A stretch of DNA of 64,000 bases. It comes from Clostridia bacterium. Lineage in GTDB: Bacteria; Bacillota; Clostridia; Oscillospirales; UBA644. A program made the position numbers and the translations under genes. Location of the stretch: assembly GCA_017427285.1 (NCBI GenBank), contig JAFRTE010000048.1:1-64000 (forward strand). Reading direction: 5' to 3'. Below the pieces are notes generated by a model, which saw only the letters and a list, made by a program, of their open reading frames with translations, searched no databases and had not been told where the DNA came from. Below are positions 16,357-27,350 of this stretch, piece after piece (within the stretch, counting starts at the first letter, position 1; each line of letters starts with the position of its first letter).

Positions 16357-17373
16357 GTGCTTGACGAGAGAAAAAGTCAGATACTTGACCTTGTTATATC
16401 CGAATATATATCAACGGGCGAGCCGGTAGGTTCAAAAGCGCTGATCGAAAAATCCAAAATCAACGTATCGTCCGCCACGATCCGCAGCGAAATGCTGGAG
16501 CTGGAGAAAATGGGGCTGCTTTGCAAGCCGCACACCTCCGCCGGACGTATTCCGTCGCAGAAGGGGCTTAAACAGTTTGCCGAAAAATCCATAAACAGAT
16601 ATTCGCTTACCGAAGAAGACCTGCACATTCTCGTGCCCGCAGTAAGAGCGAGCGTCGGGCTTATCGAAGCGATAAAAGACGCTTCCGTAAGACTTGCTGA
16701 GTTTTCCGGATGCGCTGTATTTACAGCATCTCCACTCTCGGAGGACGGCTGCTTCACTTTTGAGGTCATGCCGGCAGGAAAAAAGGCGATAGCGATCATG
16801 GCGGTAAGCTCTTCCGGCGCGGTAAAATCGGTATTCACGAAGGTTGACAGAGAGATAAGCGCAGAAGCGGCGCAGAAGCTTACAAACGTTTTAAACTCGG
16901 TATTTTCCGGCTTTCCGGTTAACGAGATAAACGGCGTAAGAGTAATGCTTTTCAAGGACGAGGTTTCAAAAAACTTTCCGGAATTCAGCTGCGTTATCGT
17001 ACCGGTCGTAGACCTCGTAAAAAGCATAAAATCTTACGAACTGTGCATATCGGGAAGCTCAAACCTGCTTTCGTATCCGGAATTTGCGAATATCGAAACG
17101 GCGCGCGAATATATGCAGCTTCTCGACAGGCGGGAAGATATCATAGACGAGCTTTTGCATACTTCCGACAGTGGGATAGACATTAAAATCGGCGATGATT
17201 CGCATCTTTTAAAAACAACTCCCGCCGGAATAGTTTCCGCAAAAATCAGCAACAGGATACCGATAGTCATCGGCGTTTTAGGTCCCGCAAGGATGAATTA
17301 CTCAAAAATCATTGCCGGCTGCAAGCACGTTATCCTTCAGCTTCGCGAACGCACCGACGGTGAAACGGAATAA
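16357..17373 (+). CDS. hrcA: Heat-inducible transcription repressor HrcA
   Basis: A protein of 338 residues. The N-terminal winged helix contains LDERKSQIL and the typical STGEPVGSKAL and SSATIRSEM motifs; the remainder is the HrcA dimerisation/GAF-like domain. HrcA binds CIRCE and represses this operon until chaperone titration by unfolded protein inactivates it. The GTG at 16357 is the start: GAAAGGAG lies upstream and the N-terminus then matches the family. A TTG at 16288 would extend the frame but would run through the CIRCE element. First gene of hrcA-grpE-dnaK-dnaJ. Confidence 0.95.
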   Translation: MLDERKSQILDLVISEYISTGEPVGSKALIEKSKINVSSATIRSEMLELEKMGLLCKPHTSAGRIPSQKGLKQFAEKSINRYSLTEEDLHILVPAVRASVGLIEAIKDASVRLAEFSGCAVFTASPLSEDGCFTFEVMPAGKKAIAIMAVSSSGAVKSVFTKVDREISAEAAQKLTNVLNSVFSGFPVNEINGVRVMLFKDEVSKNFPEFSCVIVPVVDLVKSIKSYELCISGSSNLLSYPEFANIETAREYMQLLDRREDIIDELLHTSDSGIDIKIGDDSHLLKTTPAGIVSAKISNRIPIVIGVLGPARMNYSKIIAGCKHVILQLRERTDGETE

Positions 17374-17394
17374 TATTTACATGGAGAGACTATA

Positions 17395-17928
17395 ATGGCA
17401 AAAGACAAAAACAGAAAGAAAGAAGCCGAAAACGAAAAGGAAGCTTCCGAAACCGAAAAAGAGACCGCGGCAGCCGAAGAGAGCGAGGAAGAGAAAAAGG
17501 AAGAACACGTTCCCGCCGAAAAAGACGAATATAAAGATAAATTCATCAGACTTGCGGCGGATTTCGACAATTTCAAAAAACGCTCCAAAACGGAAAAAGA
17601 GGGTATATACAATCTTGCGGTTGCAGACACCGTAGCAAAGTTCCTACCCGTTATCGACGATATGGAACGCGCTTGCGCGGCGGCTCCCGAAGATTCGCCT
17701 CTGAAAAAAGGCGTTGACCAGGTTGCGGCAAAATTTGCTTCAACGCTCGAGCAGCTCGGAGTTACGCCGATAGGCGAAAAAGGCGAAAAATTCGACGTTT
17801 CGCTTCACGAAGCGGTCATGCACTGCGAAAGCGACGAATTTGAAGAGGGCTCTGTAATCGAGGTATTCCAGAAGGGATACAAGCTCGGAGACAAGGTCGT
17901 AAGATACGCGAAAGTAAAGGTCAATTAG
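17395..17928 (+). CDS. grpE: Nucleotide exchange factor GrpE
   Basis: A protein of 177 residues. The first 45 residues are a very charged Lys/Glu-rich tail, then a coiled-coil (YKDKFIRLAADFDNFKKRS) and the C-terminal beta domain (LHEAVMH, VIEVFQKGYKLGDKVVR). It releases ADP from DnaK. It starts 21 nt after hrcA with a GGAGAGA site. Confidence 0.95.
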   Translation: MAKDKNRKKEAENEKEASETEKETAAAEESEEEKKEEHVPAEKDEYKDKFIRLAADFDNFKKRSKTEKEGIYNLAVADTVAKFLPVIDDMERACAAAPEDSPLKKGVDQVAAKFASTLEQLGVTPIGEKGEKFDVSLHEAVMHCESDEFEEGSVIEVFQKGYKLGDKVVRYAKVKVN

Positions 17929-17949
17929 ACCGAATCAACATGTTTTTAA

Positions 17950-19812
<1,863 letters not shown>

Positions 19813-19848
19813 TTATCTTTTTTCAATCCTGTTTATTGTGAGGATTAT

Positions 19849-20979
19849 ATGGCAGACTACTACGACGTGCTCGGTGTCGACAGAAATGCGAGCGAAGAGG
19901 ACATAAAAAAAGCGTACAGAAAGCTCGCAAAGCAGTATCATCCCGACCTGAATCCGGGAAACAAAGACGCCGAGCAGAAATTCAAGGAGATCGGAGAGGC
20001 ATATGCCGTTCTCTCCGACCCCGACAAAAAAGCCCGCTACGACCAGTTCGGACAGGCGGGCGTAGACCCGAGCTACGGAGCGGGGCCGGGCGGAGTTTCG
20101 TATACGAATATAGATTTCGGCGATATAGGTGATATATTCGGAAGCTTTTTCGGAGGAATGTCCGGCACGAGAAGGAGGTCTAACGTTATTCCGGGCGAGG
20201 ATGTAAACGTAAGTATTTCGATAGATTTCCTTGAAGCGGTTTTCGGCTGCACAAAAACCGTAAACGTAAGAAGACTCATTACCTGCCCCGACTGCAGCGG
20301 TACGGGCGCGGCGAAGGGCACTTCTCCCGAATCATGCCCGACCTGTAAAGGCACGGGCCGCATACGCCAGGTTACGCAGACTATGTTCGGCAGTATGCAG
20401 ACCGAAAGAGTCTGCTCGGCATGCGGCGGAAGCGGCAAAACGATAAAAAACCCCTGCAAAACGTGTAACGGCAACGGACAGACCAGAAGATCGTTTACCG
20501 AGGACATCAAAATTCCGGCGGGCATAAACGACGGACAGACCGTTCAGATACACGGCAAAGGCGGCGCAGGCAAAAACGGCGGGACTTCCGGAAACCTCAA
20601 TGTCCGCGTAACGGTAAATCCGCATCCGGTATTTGAAAGACGGGATTTTGACATCTATCTCGATCTTCCCGTAACGCTCGTTCAGGCATGCCTCGGATGC
20701 ACGGTCGATATCCCTACGGTCGACGGACAGACGATAAAGCATAAGATCCCCGACGGTATACAGTCGGGAACGGTTTACAATTTCAAAGGGAAAGGCGTTC
20801 CGTATATAAACTCCAAAGGCAGGGGCGATATGTACGTAAGAGTTGTTGTTGAAACGCCGAAAGGCCTTTCGTCAAAGCAGAAAGAGCTTCTTGCTGAATT
20901 TGACAAACTCAACAAAAAGAACTATGAGCGCACAGACAGCTTCTGGAACAGAGTTAAAGGAATGTTCAACCAGAAATAG
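19849..20979 (+). CDS. dnaJ: Co-chaperone DnaJ (Hsp40)
   Basis: A type I Hsp40 of 376 residues. The J domain holds the HPD tripeptide (QYHPDLNPG, about residue 33) that stimulates DnaK; a Gly-rich region follows; four CxxCxGxG zinc repeats are present ([32 protein letters not shown], about residues 148-212); then the two C-terminal substrate-binding domains. It starts 36 nt after dnaK with a GAGGA site and ends the operon at a strong terminator. Confidence 0.97.
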   Translation: MADYYDVLGVDRNASEEDIKKAYRKLAKQYHPDLNPGNKDAEQKFKEIGEAYAVLSDPDKKARYDQFGQAGVDPSYGAGPGGVSYTNIDFGDIGDIFGSFFGGMSGTRRRSNVIPGEDVNVSISIDFLEAVFGCTKTVNVRRLITCPDCSGTGAAKGTSPESCPTCKGTGRIRQVTQTMFGSMQTERVCSACGGSGKTIKNPCKTCNGNGQTRRSFTEDIKIPAGINDGQTVQIHGKGGAGKNGGTSGNLNVRVTVNPHPVFERRDFDIYLDLPVTLVQACLGCTVDIPTVDGQTIKHKIPDGIQSGTVYNFKGKGVPYINSKGRGDMYVRVVVETPKGLSSKQKELLAEFDKLNKKNYERTDSFWNRVKGMFNQK

Positions 20980-21000
20980 TTTTTATCTGCAAAAAAACAT

Positions 21001-21036
21001 ACTGCCGCAAAACGGGTAAGTTTTGCGGCAGTTTTT
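21001..21036. terminator. Strong bidirectional terminator
   Basis: ACTGCCGCAAAAC (21001-21013) and GTTTTGCGGCAGT (21020-21032) form a 13-bp perfect stem. A T-run follows on the plus strand, and TTTTTTT follows on the minus strand after two to three bases. It ends both the dnaJ operon and the convergent permease gene. Confidence 0.92.
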
Positions 21037-21057
21037 ATTGAGGCGGAAAGCGGTGAT

Positions 21058-23511
21058 TTACGCCCTGTATTGATTTGTGTTGCCGGCGGTGAAGGTTTTT
21101 GTGACGGCGACAACAGAAAAGAATACCGTAAGAAGGATAATCGCTGCGAGAGAAATCAAGATAACGACAGGGTCGAGCATGTATATGGAAAACAGCTCTA
21201 CTTTACTGAATAAAGTTTCTTTAAGCAGGATAACTATAGCGTTGCCCGCGACGAAAGCGCCTACGGAAAGCATAAGAAAGTCCGTAAAAGTATCCGTTAA
21301 AATCATCGTTTTCGAATATCCGATAATCTTTTTTACGCCCTGGATGCGGCTCTGTTTTGAAACGTAGTAAAAGCAGAATACCATTGCGTTGATTATTATT
21401 ATAACAAGCAGCATGAGCAGTATATCCGTAGGCGCTTCAACCGTGAGTCGGGGCGTAAATTGGTAAGAAGACACCTCGGAGGTCTGAGAGGCATGATCCG
21501 TAAACGCTTTTTCAAGCTGTTCAACGGCAGCCGCGCTCTTTCCGTCAAGATAGTAGCTGCCCTCGGGGCCCAAAACCGAGATCATCGTCTTTATCGGCGT
21601 GAAAACAAAATAATCAAGGGCGGTAGACTTATCCTCTTTACCCATTACGCCGATAACGCGAAGCTTCATATCAAGATAATCGCTGTAATAATACGCGTTT
21701 CCTTCTTCGTCGAAAGTAACGTATTTATTATAGATTTCTTTGCCGACAACGGCTGTATCCCCTTTACCGTCAACCGTTTCTTCGGAGGTAAAAAATCTGC
21801 CTTCAAGTATATTTACGGGGTCGATATAGCCGTTGAAATAAACGCCCCTTTCCTGTATATAATCGTCGCCCCTGTATCTTGTGCTGCCCTGTCTGAAAAT
21901 CACAGCGTTTTCGGCATTCGCGCCGATTATATCAAAATCGAGTTTTATGTCTGTTTCGGGGCGGTCAGGGTCGTTGATTTTGGAGATCTGAGTTACCATG
22001 ACGTTTTTTGTAAGATATCCGGTATAGTATATGTCTATCCGCGCCGTAGCCACGTTATAGCTTGCAATAAACATCCCGAATACGCCTACGATCGCAAGCA
22101 TAAATGCGATAACCGCCCTGTAAAGAGGCGTACGTCTTTCTCTTTTCACTTCGCTGCCGCGTATGAGCGTTGCAAGCGAATACGTCCTGAGTTTAACGTT
22201 TACGCATATGGCAAGGATCACCGCCGTAACTATATAAAACGCCGCGTTTATAATAATCCCCGTTTTTAAAGTCGGTTCTTCAAGATATGCGTAACCTTCG
22301 TTGAGAAACGTATAAACGGAATAGATCCTGAAAACGAAAAATCCCGTAAGCTGGCCGAGAAAGAATAAAACGAACGACTCAAACAAATATCTGAACGTTA
22401 TATTTCCGTAAGTTTCGCCCACGACCATTCTGATAGCGTAGTTTTTAATGTTTTCGTCAATTTTATAAAGCATTGAAAAAACGATACTGAAAAGAGAAAA
22501 GATTATCGTTGCCACACATACCGCAACGCTTATCGAAAGGCGATCGGAATAATTGCTCGCAAGCTCTTTCTGAACGCGCGCCCTTTGCGTATAAAACATA
22601 TCAGACAGATCGTTTTTATCAAGAGCCGCCTGAATCCTTTCTTTCACCTCGTCAAGCTTCTGAGAATCGCAAACGTAAAAAGAAGCTTTAAATCTTGACG
22701 TAAAAAGGTTGGAACGTTTGACTGCGATGCATCCGTCAAGATCTTTTTCAATATACGGGACGATGATGTGATTATCATACCTGTATACATCCGAAGGCGC
22801 TGCCGGAATTGAAAAATACTGATTTTCGGCAATAAATCCGATAACTTTAAATTTATTATTCTGTCTGTAGTCCAGCATCCCTTCAAATTCATCGCCTATT
22901 TTATAGTATTTCTTATAAATACTTCCCATAAGAACGGGAATACAGTCACCCTCGTAAAGGAAATCTTCTTCTTTGAAATACTCCCCTTCGCTTAGTTTTA
23001 CATCGAAATAGTCAAGACAATTGGAGCTGACAAGAAGAGATTTAACGTTGTCAAACGGATGAAACGTGCTGTTTTCATTGTATAATATCCCGCTGCCATA
23101 CCTTGATTTGTCTTTTTCATCCCATTCTTTCGGCTCATATAATAATACCGGCACATATTCTTCGCATATAAGCACAGTTATATCGGGATCTTCTTTGATC
23201 TCATTGAAAAAGCCGTCGATCTGATAATAAAACTTAAGAATTTCCTGTTTCTCGTGCTCCGTTCGGGCATGTGTATAATCACCCTTATATATCAGGCTGC
23301 TGCGAGTATTTCCGGGCAGAGAAACGAATTTCAGATACTCTTTATCGCCCCAGGTGATACTCGTCGTATTGCTTCTTTCATCGGTCCAGTAATAGGTAGC
23401 GAGCATCGAATAAAGAACCACGCTTGTAATAACAATCTGAATAAATATAAAAAAGAAGAGAAATGGAGATTTTCTTATTCCGAGCCAGATATCAGAAATA
23501 ATATGCTTCAT
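21058..23511 (-). CDS. FtsX/MacB-like ABC transporter permease (copy 2, orphan)
   Basis: A permease of 817 residues, colinear with the product of 335-2785 over its whole length: TM1 at about residues 15-38, a large outer domain, four central membrane segments, a second outer domain and three C-terminal segments. The two copies share the N-terminal IFIQIVITSV, central VVGETYG, and PTDIL and LLKET near the C-terminus, with most differences in the outer domains. I start it at the ATG at 23511, preceded by AAAGGTGATAAAG and aligning with copy 1; the TTG at 23529 adds six unmatched residues. No ATPase gene is adjacent. The divergence in the outer domains suggests different ligands. Confidence 0.85.
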   Translation of the reverse strand: MKHIISDIWLGIRKSPFLFFFIFIQIVITSVVLYSMLATYYWTDERSNTTSITWGDKEYLKFVSLPGNTRSSLIYKGDYTHARTEHEKQEILKFYYQIDGFFNEIKEDPDITVLICEEYVPVLLYEPKEWDEKDKSRYGSGILYNENSTFHPFDNVKSLLVSSNCLDYFDVKLSEGEYFKEEDFLYEGDCIPVLMGSIYKKYYKIGDEFEGMLDYRQNNKFKVIGFIAENQYFSIPAAPSDVYRYDNHIIVPYIEKDLDGCIAVKRSNLFTSRFKASFYVCDSQKLDEVKERIQAALDKNDLSDMFYTQRARVQKELASNYSDRLSISVAVCVATIIFSLFSIVFSMLYKIDENIKNYAIRMVVGETYGNITFRYLFESFVLFFLGQLTGFFVFRIYSVYTFLNEGYAYLEEPTLKTGIIINAAFYIVTAVILAICVNVKLRTYSLATLIRGSEVKRERRTPLYRAVIAFMLAIVGVFGMFIASYNVATARIDIYYTGYLTKNVMVTQISKINDPDRPETDIKLDFDIIGANAENAVIFRQGSTRYRGDDYIQERGVYFNGYIDPVNILEGRFFTSEETVDGKGDTAVVGKEIYNKYVTFDEEGNAYYYSDYLDMKLRVIGVMGKEDKSTALDYFVFTPIKTMISVLGPEGSYYLDGKSAAAVEQLEKAFTDHASQTSEVSSYQFTPRLTVEAPTDILLMLLVIIIINAMVFCFYYVSKQSRIQGVKKIIGYSKTMILTDTFTDFLMLSVGAFVAGNAIVILLKETLFSKVELFSIYMLDPVVILISLAAIILLTVFFSVVAVTKTFTAGNTNQYRA

Positions 23512-23581
23512 GTCTTTATCACCTTTCAAATGATTTTTTGTTAAAATTAGCGCAGTTCAGGGCATCTTTTCTCTTATATTT

Positions 23582-23608
23582 ATTATATCAAAAAAAAACA
23601 TTTGTCAA
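23582..23608 (-). promoter_or_regulatory. Promoter of permease copy 2
   Basis: Read on the minus strand: TTGACA (23608-23603), 15-bp spacer made mostly of T, TATAAT (23587-23582). Both boxes are consensus but the spacer is 2 bp short of ideal. Confidence 0.65.
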
Positions 23609-23734
23609 TACCTGAATAAATCTTAACAACAAATACCGTTATATTTCATACTCTGGTCTCCGCCGAAGTTTTACGCGGAAAATGCGTTTTATGGCGACTG
23701 AGAGACCGAAAGTCTGCTATTTTTTCGCAAATAC

Positions 23735-23763
23735 TTGACAAGCGATAAAAAAAACTGTATAAT
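23735..23763 (+). promoter_or_regulatory. Consensus promoter of dusB-sigma operon
   Basis: TTGACA (23735-23740), 17-bp spacer, TATAAT (23758-23763), exactly consensus, about 30 nt before the dusB start. The leader is too short for attenuation. Confidence 0.9.
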
Positions 23764-23793
23764 GAGCTGTAAACAGCGTTTTGAGGCAATGAT

Positions 23794-24747
23794 ATGCAAA
23801 CAACTCTTTATCTCGCCCCTCTTGCGGGGATAACCGACTCGCCTTTCCGCAGACTGTGCAAAAAATACGGCGCGGATGTTTTATGCACCGAGATGATAAG
23901 CTCGAGGGGCATTTACTATAAAGACAGAAAAACAGCCGAACTGCTCGAATTTAAAGATGAAGAGCAGCCGATAGGCATTCAGCTTTTCGGAAACGATCCT
24001 GCAATAATGGCTTATGCAGCAAAAGTCGTTGAAGAAAGAGGTCCGGCGTTTATAGATATAAATATGGGCTGCCCGATGCCGAAGATAGTAAACAACGGCG
24101 ACGGATGCGCGCTTATGAAGGACCTTTTGCTTGCGGGACAAATTATAGAGGCGACCGTAAAAGCGGTAATATGCCCGGTTACGGTAAAATTCCGCGCGGG
24201 CTGGTCGGCAGACAGGATAAACGCGGTCGAATTTGCCAAAACAGCCGAAAAAAGCGGCGCTTCGAGAATTACCGTTCACCCGAGAACGAGAGATCAGCTT
24301 TATTCAGGGAAAGCGGATATGGAAATAACGGCGGCAGTTAAAAACGCCGTTAAAATACCTGTTATCGGCAACGGAGACATTTTTTCGCCCGAATCCGCAA
24401 AGGAAATGGTTGAAAAAACGGGCTGCGACGGAATAATGATAGCAAGGGGCGCGCTCGGAAATCCGTTTATTTTCACATACATAAAAGAGTATTTCGCTGA
24501 GGGAACATACAACACCGTTTCGGCGGAAAAAAGTCTTTCGGAGGCGCTTTGGCAGACGCGAGAGATGTGCAAAGAAAAACCCGAAAAAATTGCTATCGCG
24601 GAAGCGAGAAAACATCTTGCGTGGTATGTTAAGGGGCTGCGCGGTTCCGCAAGAGTAAGAAACGATATAATGAAGGCGCAGACATACACACAAGCCGAAC
24701 AGATTATCACCGATTATTTGGAAGAAAGCGGGTGCATAAATGAATGA
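23794..24747 (+). CDS. dusB: tRNA-dihydrouridine synthase
   Basis: An FMN enzyme of 317 residues that reduces uridines in the tRNA D-loop. The N-terminal LAPLAGITDSPFR motif, the catalytic-cysteine signature DINMGCPMPKI (about residue 95) and the FMN phosphate-binding GNGDIFSPE and GIMIARGALGNP segments are all present, in a TIM barrel followed by a helical C-terminal domain. The motifs fit the DusB-type subfamily of Gram-positives. Its stop overlaps the ECF sigma start by 8 nt, implying translational coupling. Confidence 0.93.
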   Translation: MQTTLYLAPLAGITDSPFRRLCKKYGADVLCTEMISSRGIYYKDRKTAELLEFKDEEQPIGIQLFGNDPAIMAYAAKVVEERGPAFIDINMGCPMPKIVNNGDGCALMKDLLLAGQIIEATVKAVICPVTVKFRAGWSADRINAVEFAKTAEKSGASRITVHPRTRDQLYSGKADMEITAAVKNAVKIPVIGNGDIFSPESAKEMVEKTGCDGIMIARGALGNPFIFTYIKEYFAEGTYNTVSAEKSLSEALWQTREMCKEKPEKIAIAEARKHLAWYVKGLRGSARVRNDIMKAQTYTQAEQIITDYLEESGCINE

Positions 24748-25303
24748 AGGTCTTGAAAAGCTTTTAAGCGGCGACGAAAAAGCTTTTGAAGAGTTTATCA
24801 AAGACAATCAGACGAAGGTTTACCGAATTGCGCTCTCTATGGTAAGAAACCCGCAGGACGCCGAGGATATAGCGCAGGAAACATTCGTCAGAGTATATAT
24901 GTCCCTCCCGTCTTTCGCAGGACGCAGCGAGATAACAACGTGGGTTTACAGAATAGTATACAATCTTTCGATAGATTTTTTAAAAAAGCACGGAAAGCGG
25001 GCGAAAATAACGAAAACGCTCGACGATCCGGAAGACACTGAGCTTCTTGAATTATCGGACGACTCCTTTTTGCCGGAAGACGCGTTCGAGAAGAAAGAGA
25101 CGAAAAAAGATATATACGACGCCTTGCAGTCACTGCCCGACGAGCAGCGCGAGCTGATAGAATTAAAGGATATCCACGGTTTTTCCTACGAGGAGATAGC
25201 CGAGATGCTTTCAATAAAGGAAGGCACCCTTAAATCACGGCTCAACAGAGGTCGGTTGGCTCTGAAAAAAATTCTTTCGAGAAAATGGAACATTGACGGA
25301 TAA
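24740..25303 (+). CDS. RNA polymerase ECF-type sigma factor
   Basis: A sigma-70 family protein of 187 residues. Region 2 contains DAEDIAQETFVRVYMSLPSF and the WVYRIVYNLSIDFL helix; an acidic linker (about 100-115) follows; region 4 has SLPDEQRELIELKDI and the recognition helix SYEEIAEMLSIKEG. It overlaps dusB by 8 nt and is followed 42 nt later by a zinc anti-sigma gene, the usual pairing that holds ECF factors inactive at the membrane until a signal. No second promoter is evident before it, so expression seems tied to dusB. Confidence 0.92.
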   Translation: MNEGLEKLLSGDEKAFEEFIKDNQTKVYRIALSMVRNPQDAEDIAQETFVRVYMSLPSFAGRSEITTWVYRIVYNLSIDFLKKHGKRAKITKTLDDPEDTELLELSDDSFLPEDAFEKKETKKDIYDALQSLPDEQRELIELKDIHGFSYEEIAEMLSIKEGTLKSRLNRGRLALKKILSRKWNIDG

Positions 25304-25345
25304 AAACAGTCTAATGTTTCAGAAGCGTTAAAAAAGGAGTTTGCA

Positions 25346-26578
25346 GTGGAAAACATAAAAGACATTTTCTTCGACATAAATTTCATAAACGACGTAATCG
25401 ACGGTCTTGTTGACGATGTGACCGCCGCAGAATTCTTTGAACATATAAACGAATGTGAAAACTGCCGAAGAGCTTACGAAGAAGCGCTTAAAATAAGAGA
25501 AACCATGAAGCAGGACGGTTTTTTGCCCGGAACGGAAAACATGCCCTCTGCCGATTTTGCCGAAAAGACGATGGCGAAAATCCGCGCCGCTAAAAAACCG
25601 CTGATAATAAGAATTATAAGCCATCCTGCAGTCAAAACCGCTGCCGCGGCAGTTGCCGTATTGCTTATCGCGGTATTTGTATTCAGATCCGATCTTTTCG
25701 GTAAAATTGACGGCGCAAACGGTCTTGCGGGCGAAATGATAGCGTCGGACACAAGGGAAACGGGCAAGTCTGCAAATGAAGAGGAAGTCGTTTTTTCTGT
25801 CGAGGTACCCGAAGAGCCCAAAGAGATGGAAGACGAAGTCGAAAGCGGCTTATATACGGCGTATAACGTTGAAACGGCCGAAGTGACGACCGACTTTGAA
25901 GCGGGATCGATCACGGACGTTTCGGACGATATGTTTAACGGCGGATACACCGAAAGCTATATTCCTCCCGAAATGCCCATGGCAGAGGAAGGAACCGTTA
26001 TTGAAGAAGAGCCGGCTGAGTCTTCCGCAAAAAACGCTTACGATCAAAGCGCAGTAACCGAAGAGGCGGCAAACGCAGCCGTTCCGGAGTTTGAACCGGC
26101 GGCTTCAAGCGGATGCGCTTTCGGCACGGAAGAGCCTGATTTTGCCGAAGAGGAAATGCCCGAAGATGCGGTTATAACCGAGGAGAGCGTAACTACGGCA
26201 ACAACGACAGAATACATCGAAACGCCGGAGACAAGGGCGGTATACGGGCTTTACGCAACAGGAAAAGACACTGAAACCGCACGGGCAGTTGCGGATATAC
26301 TCGCAAAAGACAAGCTTGGCGGAGGGGTTTACACAAGGATAATTCTTGTTTTGCAAAATTACGGGGAAGATTTCCCGATCGACCCGAATATCTACGAAAA
26401 GATCGGGCAAACCGAATATGACGGATATATTTATACCGCATACGAATGCACGGTTTACGGCGGAAACGACACGGCAGCCGCCGATTTCGGAAGCAGCGCG
26501 ATGGAAATATTCCCCGAAATTTACTCGGAATATGAAGACAAAGAGATCCTGCTCGTATTATTCAGAACAGATAAATAA
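25346..26578 (+). CDS. Zinc-type transmembrane anti-sigma factor
   Basis: A protein of 410 residues starting at GTG with an AAAAAGGAG site. The N-terminal cytoplasmic domain has the HxxxCxxC motif of ZAS anti-sigma domains (HINECENC, about residues 32-39). One membrane helix lies at about 92-113. The exterior part has a long, strongly acidic, low-complexity linker (about 125-290, rich in Glu, Ala and Thr) and a compact C-terminal domain (about 290-410). It should sequester the ECF sigma encoded just upstream and release it on an envelope signal. The C-terminal domain looks globular but I do not recognise it. Confidence 0.8.
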   Translation: MENIKDIFFDINFINDVIDGLVDDVTAAEFFEHINECENCRRAYEEALKIRETMKQDGFLPGTENMPSADFAEKTMAKIRAAKKPLIIRIISHPAVKTAAAAVAVLLIAVFVFRSDLFGKIDGANGLAGEMIASDTRETGKSANEEEVVFSVEVPEEPKEMEDEVESGLYTAYNVETAEVTTDFEAGSITDVSDDMFNGGYTESYIPPEMPMAEEGTVIEEEPAESSAKNAYDQSAVTEEAANAAVPEFEPAASSGCAFGTEEPDFAEEEMPEDAVITEESVTTATTTEYIETPETRAVYGLYATGKDTETARAVADILAKDKLGGGVYTRIILVLQNYGEDFPIDPNIYEKIGQTEYDGYIYTAYECTVYGGNDTAAADFGSSAMEIFPEIYSEYEDKEILLVLFRTDK

Positions 26579-26586
26579 AAGTGCTA

Positions 26587-26621
26587 AACACCCCGTATAT
26601 GACCGTATACGGAGTGTTTTT
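26587..26621 (+). terminator. Terminator of the sigma/anti-sigma operon
   Basis: AACACCCCGTATA (26587-26599) pairs with TATACGGAGTGTT (26606-26618) with a single mismatch, followed by a short T-run, 8 nt after the anti-sigma stop. TrmO begins just beyond, so read-through or a weak promoter must drive it. Confidence 0.75.
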
Positions 26622-26651
26622 ATGTATTCGATCAAAGAAACGGAAGATAAA

Positions 26652-27347
26652 ATGGAAGAAAGCAGATTTTATATAGAGCCGATAGCCCGTATTTATACGG
26701 GTTTTCCCGAAAAATTCGGGATCCCGAGACAGAGCGGACTTGTAAAAGAGCTGACGGGAAAGATAGTTTTTGAAAAAAAATACAGACGCCCCGAAGCTGT
26801 CCGCGGACTTGAAGATTTTTCGCATATATGGCTTATATGGCGGTTTGAAAACGACGTATCCGATGAATTTCGTCCGACCGTACGTCCTCCCCGTCTCGGC
26901 GGAAACGAGCGGATCGGCGTGTTTGCAACACGGTCGCCGTTCCGTCCGAACGCCCTCGGGCTTTCGTGCGTCAAGCTTGAGAGAATAGATATGTACGACG
27001 GCGACGCGCCGGCAATTTACGTTTCGGGAATAGATATGCTTGACAAAACGCCGATAATAGATATCAAGCCGTATATCCCCATGGCTGATCTGCACCCCGA
27101 TGCGGCCGAAGGTTACACCGAAACAACAAAAGAGCATTCGCTCGACGTGGTTTTTGAAAACGGTACGGACGGCAACGTCCCCGACGACATTCTTTCCGCG
27201 ATTACCGGCATACTGAGCAACGATCCGCGTCCGGGTTATGCGGACGACCCCGAAAAGATATACGGTCTGACTTATTCCGGCTATGACGTCGGCTTTTGCA
27301 GCGACGGGAAAGCCGTGTTCGTTAAAAGAATAAACAGGATATACTGA
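26652..27347 (+). CDS. trmO: tRNA t6A37 methyltransferase TrmO (YaeB/VirR family)
   Basis: A protein of 231 residues that adds a methyl group to N6-threonylcarbamoyladenosine at tRNA position 37 using SAM. The hallmark PRQSGLV and the core LGGNERIGVFATRSPFRPN are present, followed by DMLDKTPIIDIKPYIP. I choose ATG 26652 with GGAAG 5 nt upstream, giving the family's usual short lead before IGxI-like PIARIY; ATG 26622 would place the start inside the terminator tail. Its stop lies 3 nt before the next gene. Confidence 0.9.
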   Translation: MEESRFYIEPIARIYTGFPEKFGIPRQSGLVKELTGKIVFEKKYRRPEAVRGLEDFSHIWLIWRFENDVSDEFRPTVRPPRLGGNERIGVFATRSPFRPNALGLSCVKLERIDMYDGDAPAIYVSGIDMLDKTPIIDIKPYIPMADLHPDAAEGYTETTKEHSLDVVFENGTDGNVPDDILSAITGILSNDPRPGYADDPEKIYGLTYSGYDVGFCSDGKAVFVKRINRIY

Positions 27348-27350
27348 GAT

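Noticed and set aside
23655-23707. Imperfect repeat GGTCTC-CGCC...GGCG-GAGACC between divergent promoters
   Set aside because: It lies outside both predicted transcripts and has a bulge; no role can be supported.
26346-26651. N-terminal extension of trmO
   Set aside because: Open frame only; it overlaps the anti-sigma gene in another frame and the terminator, and trmO has a proper start at 26652.
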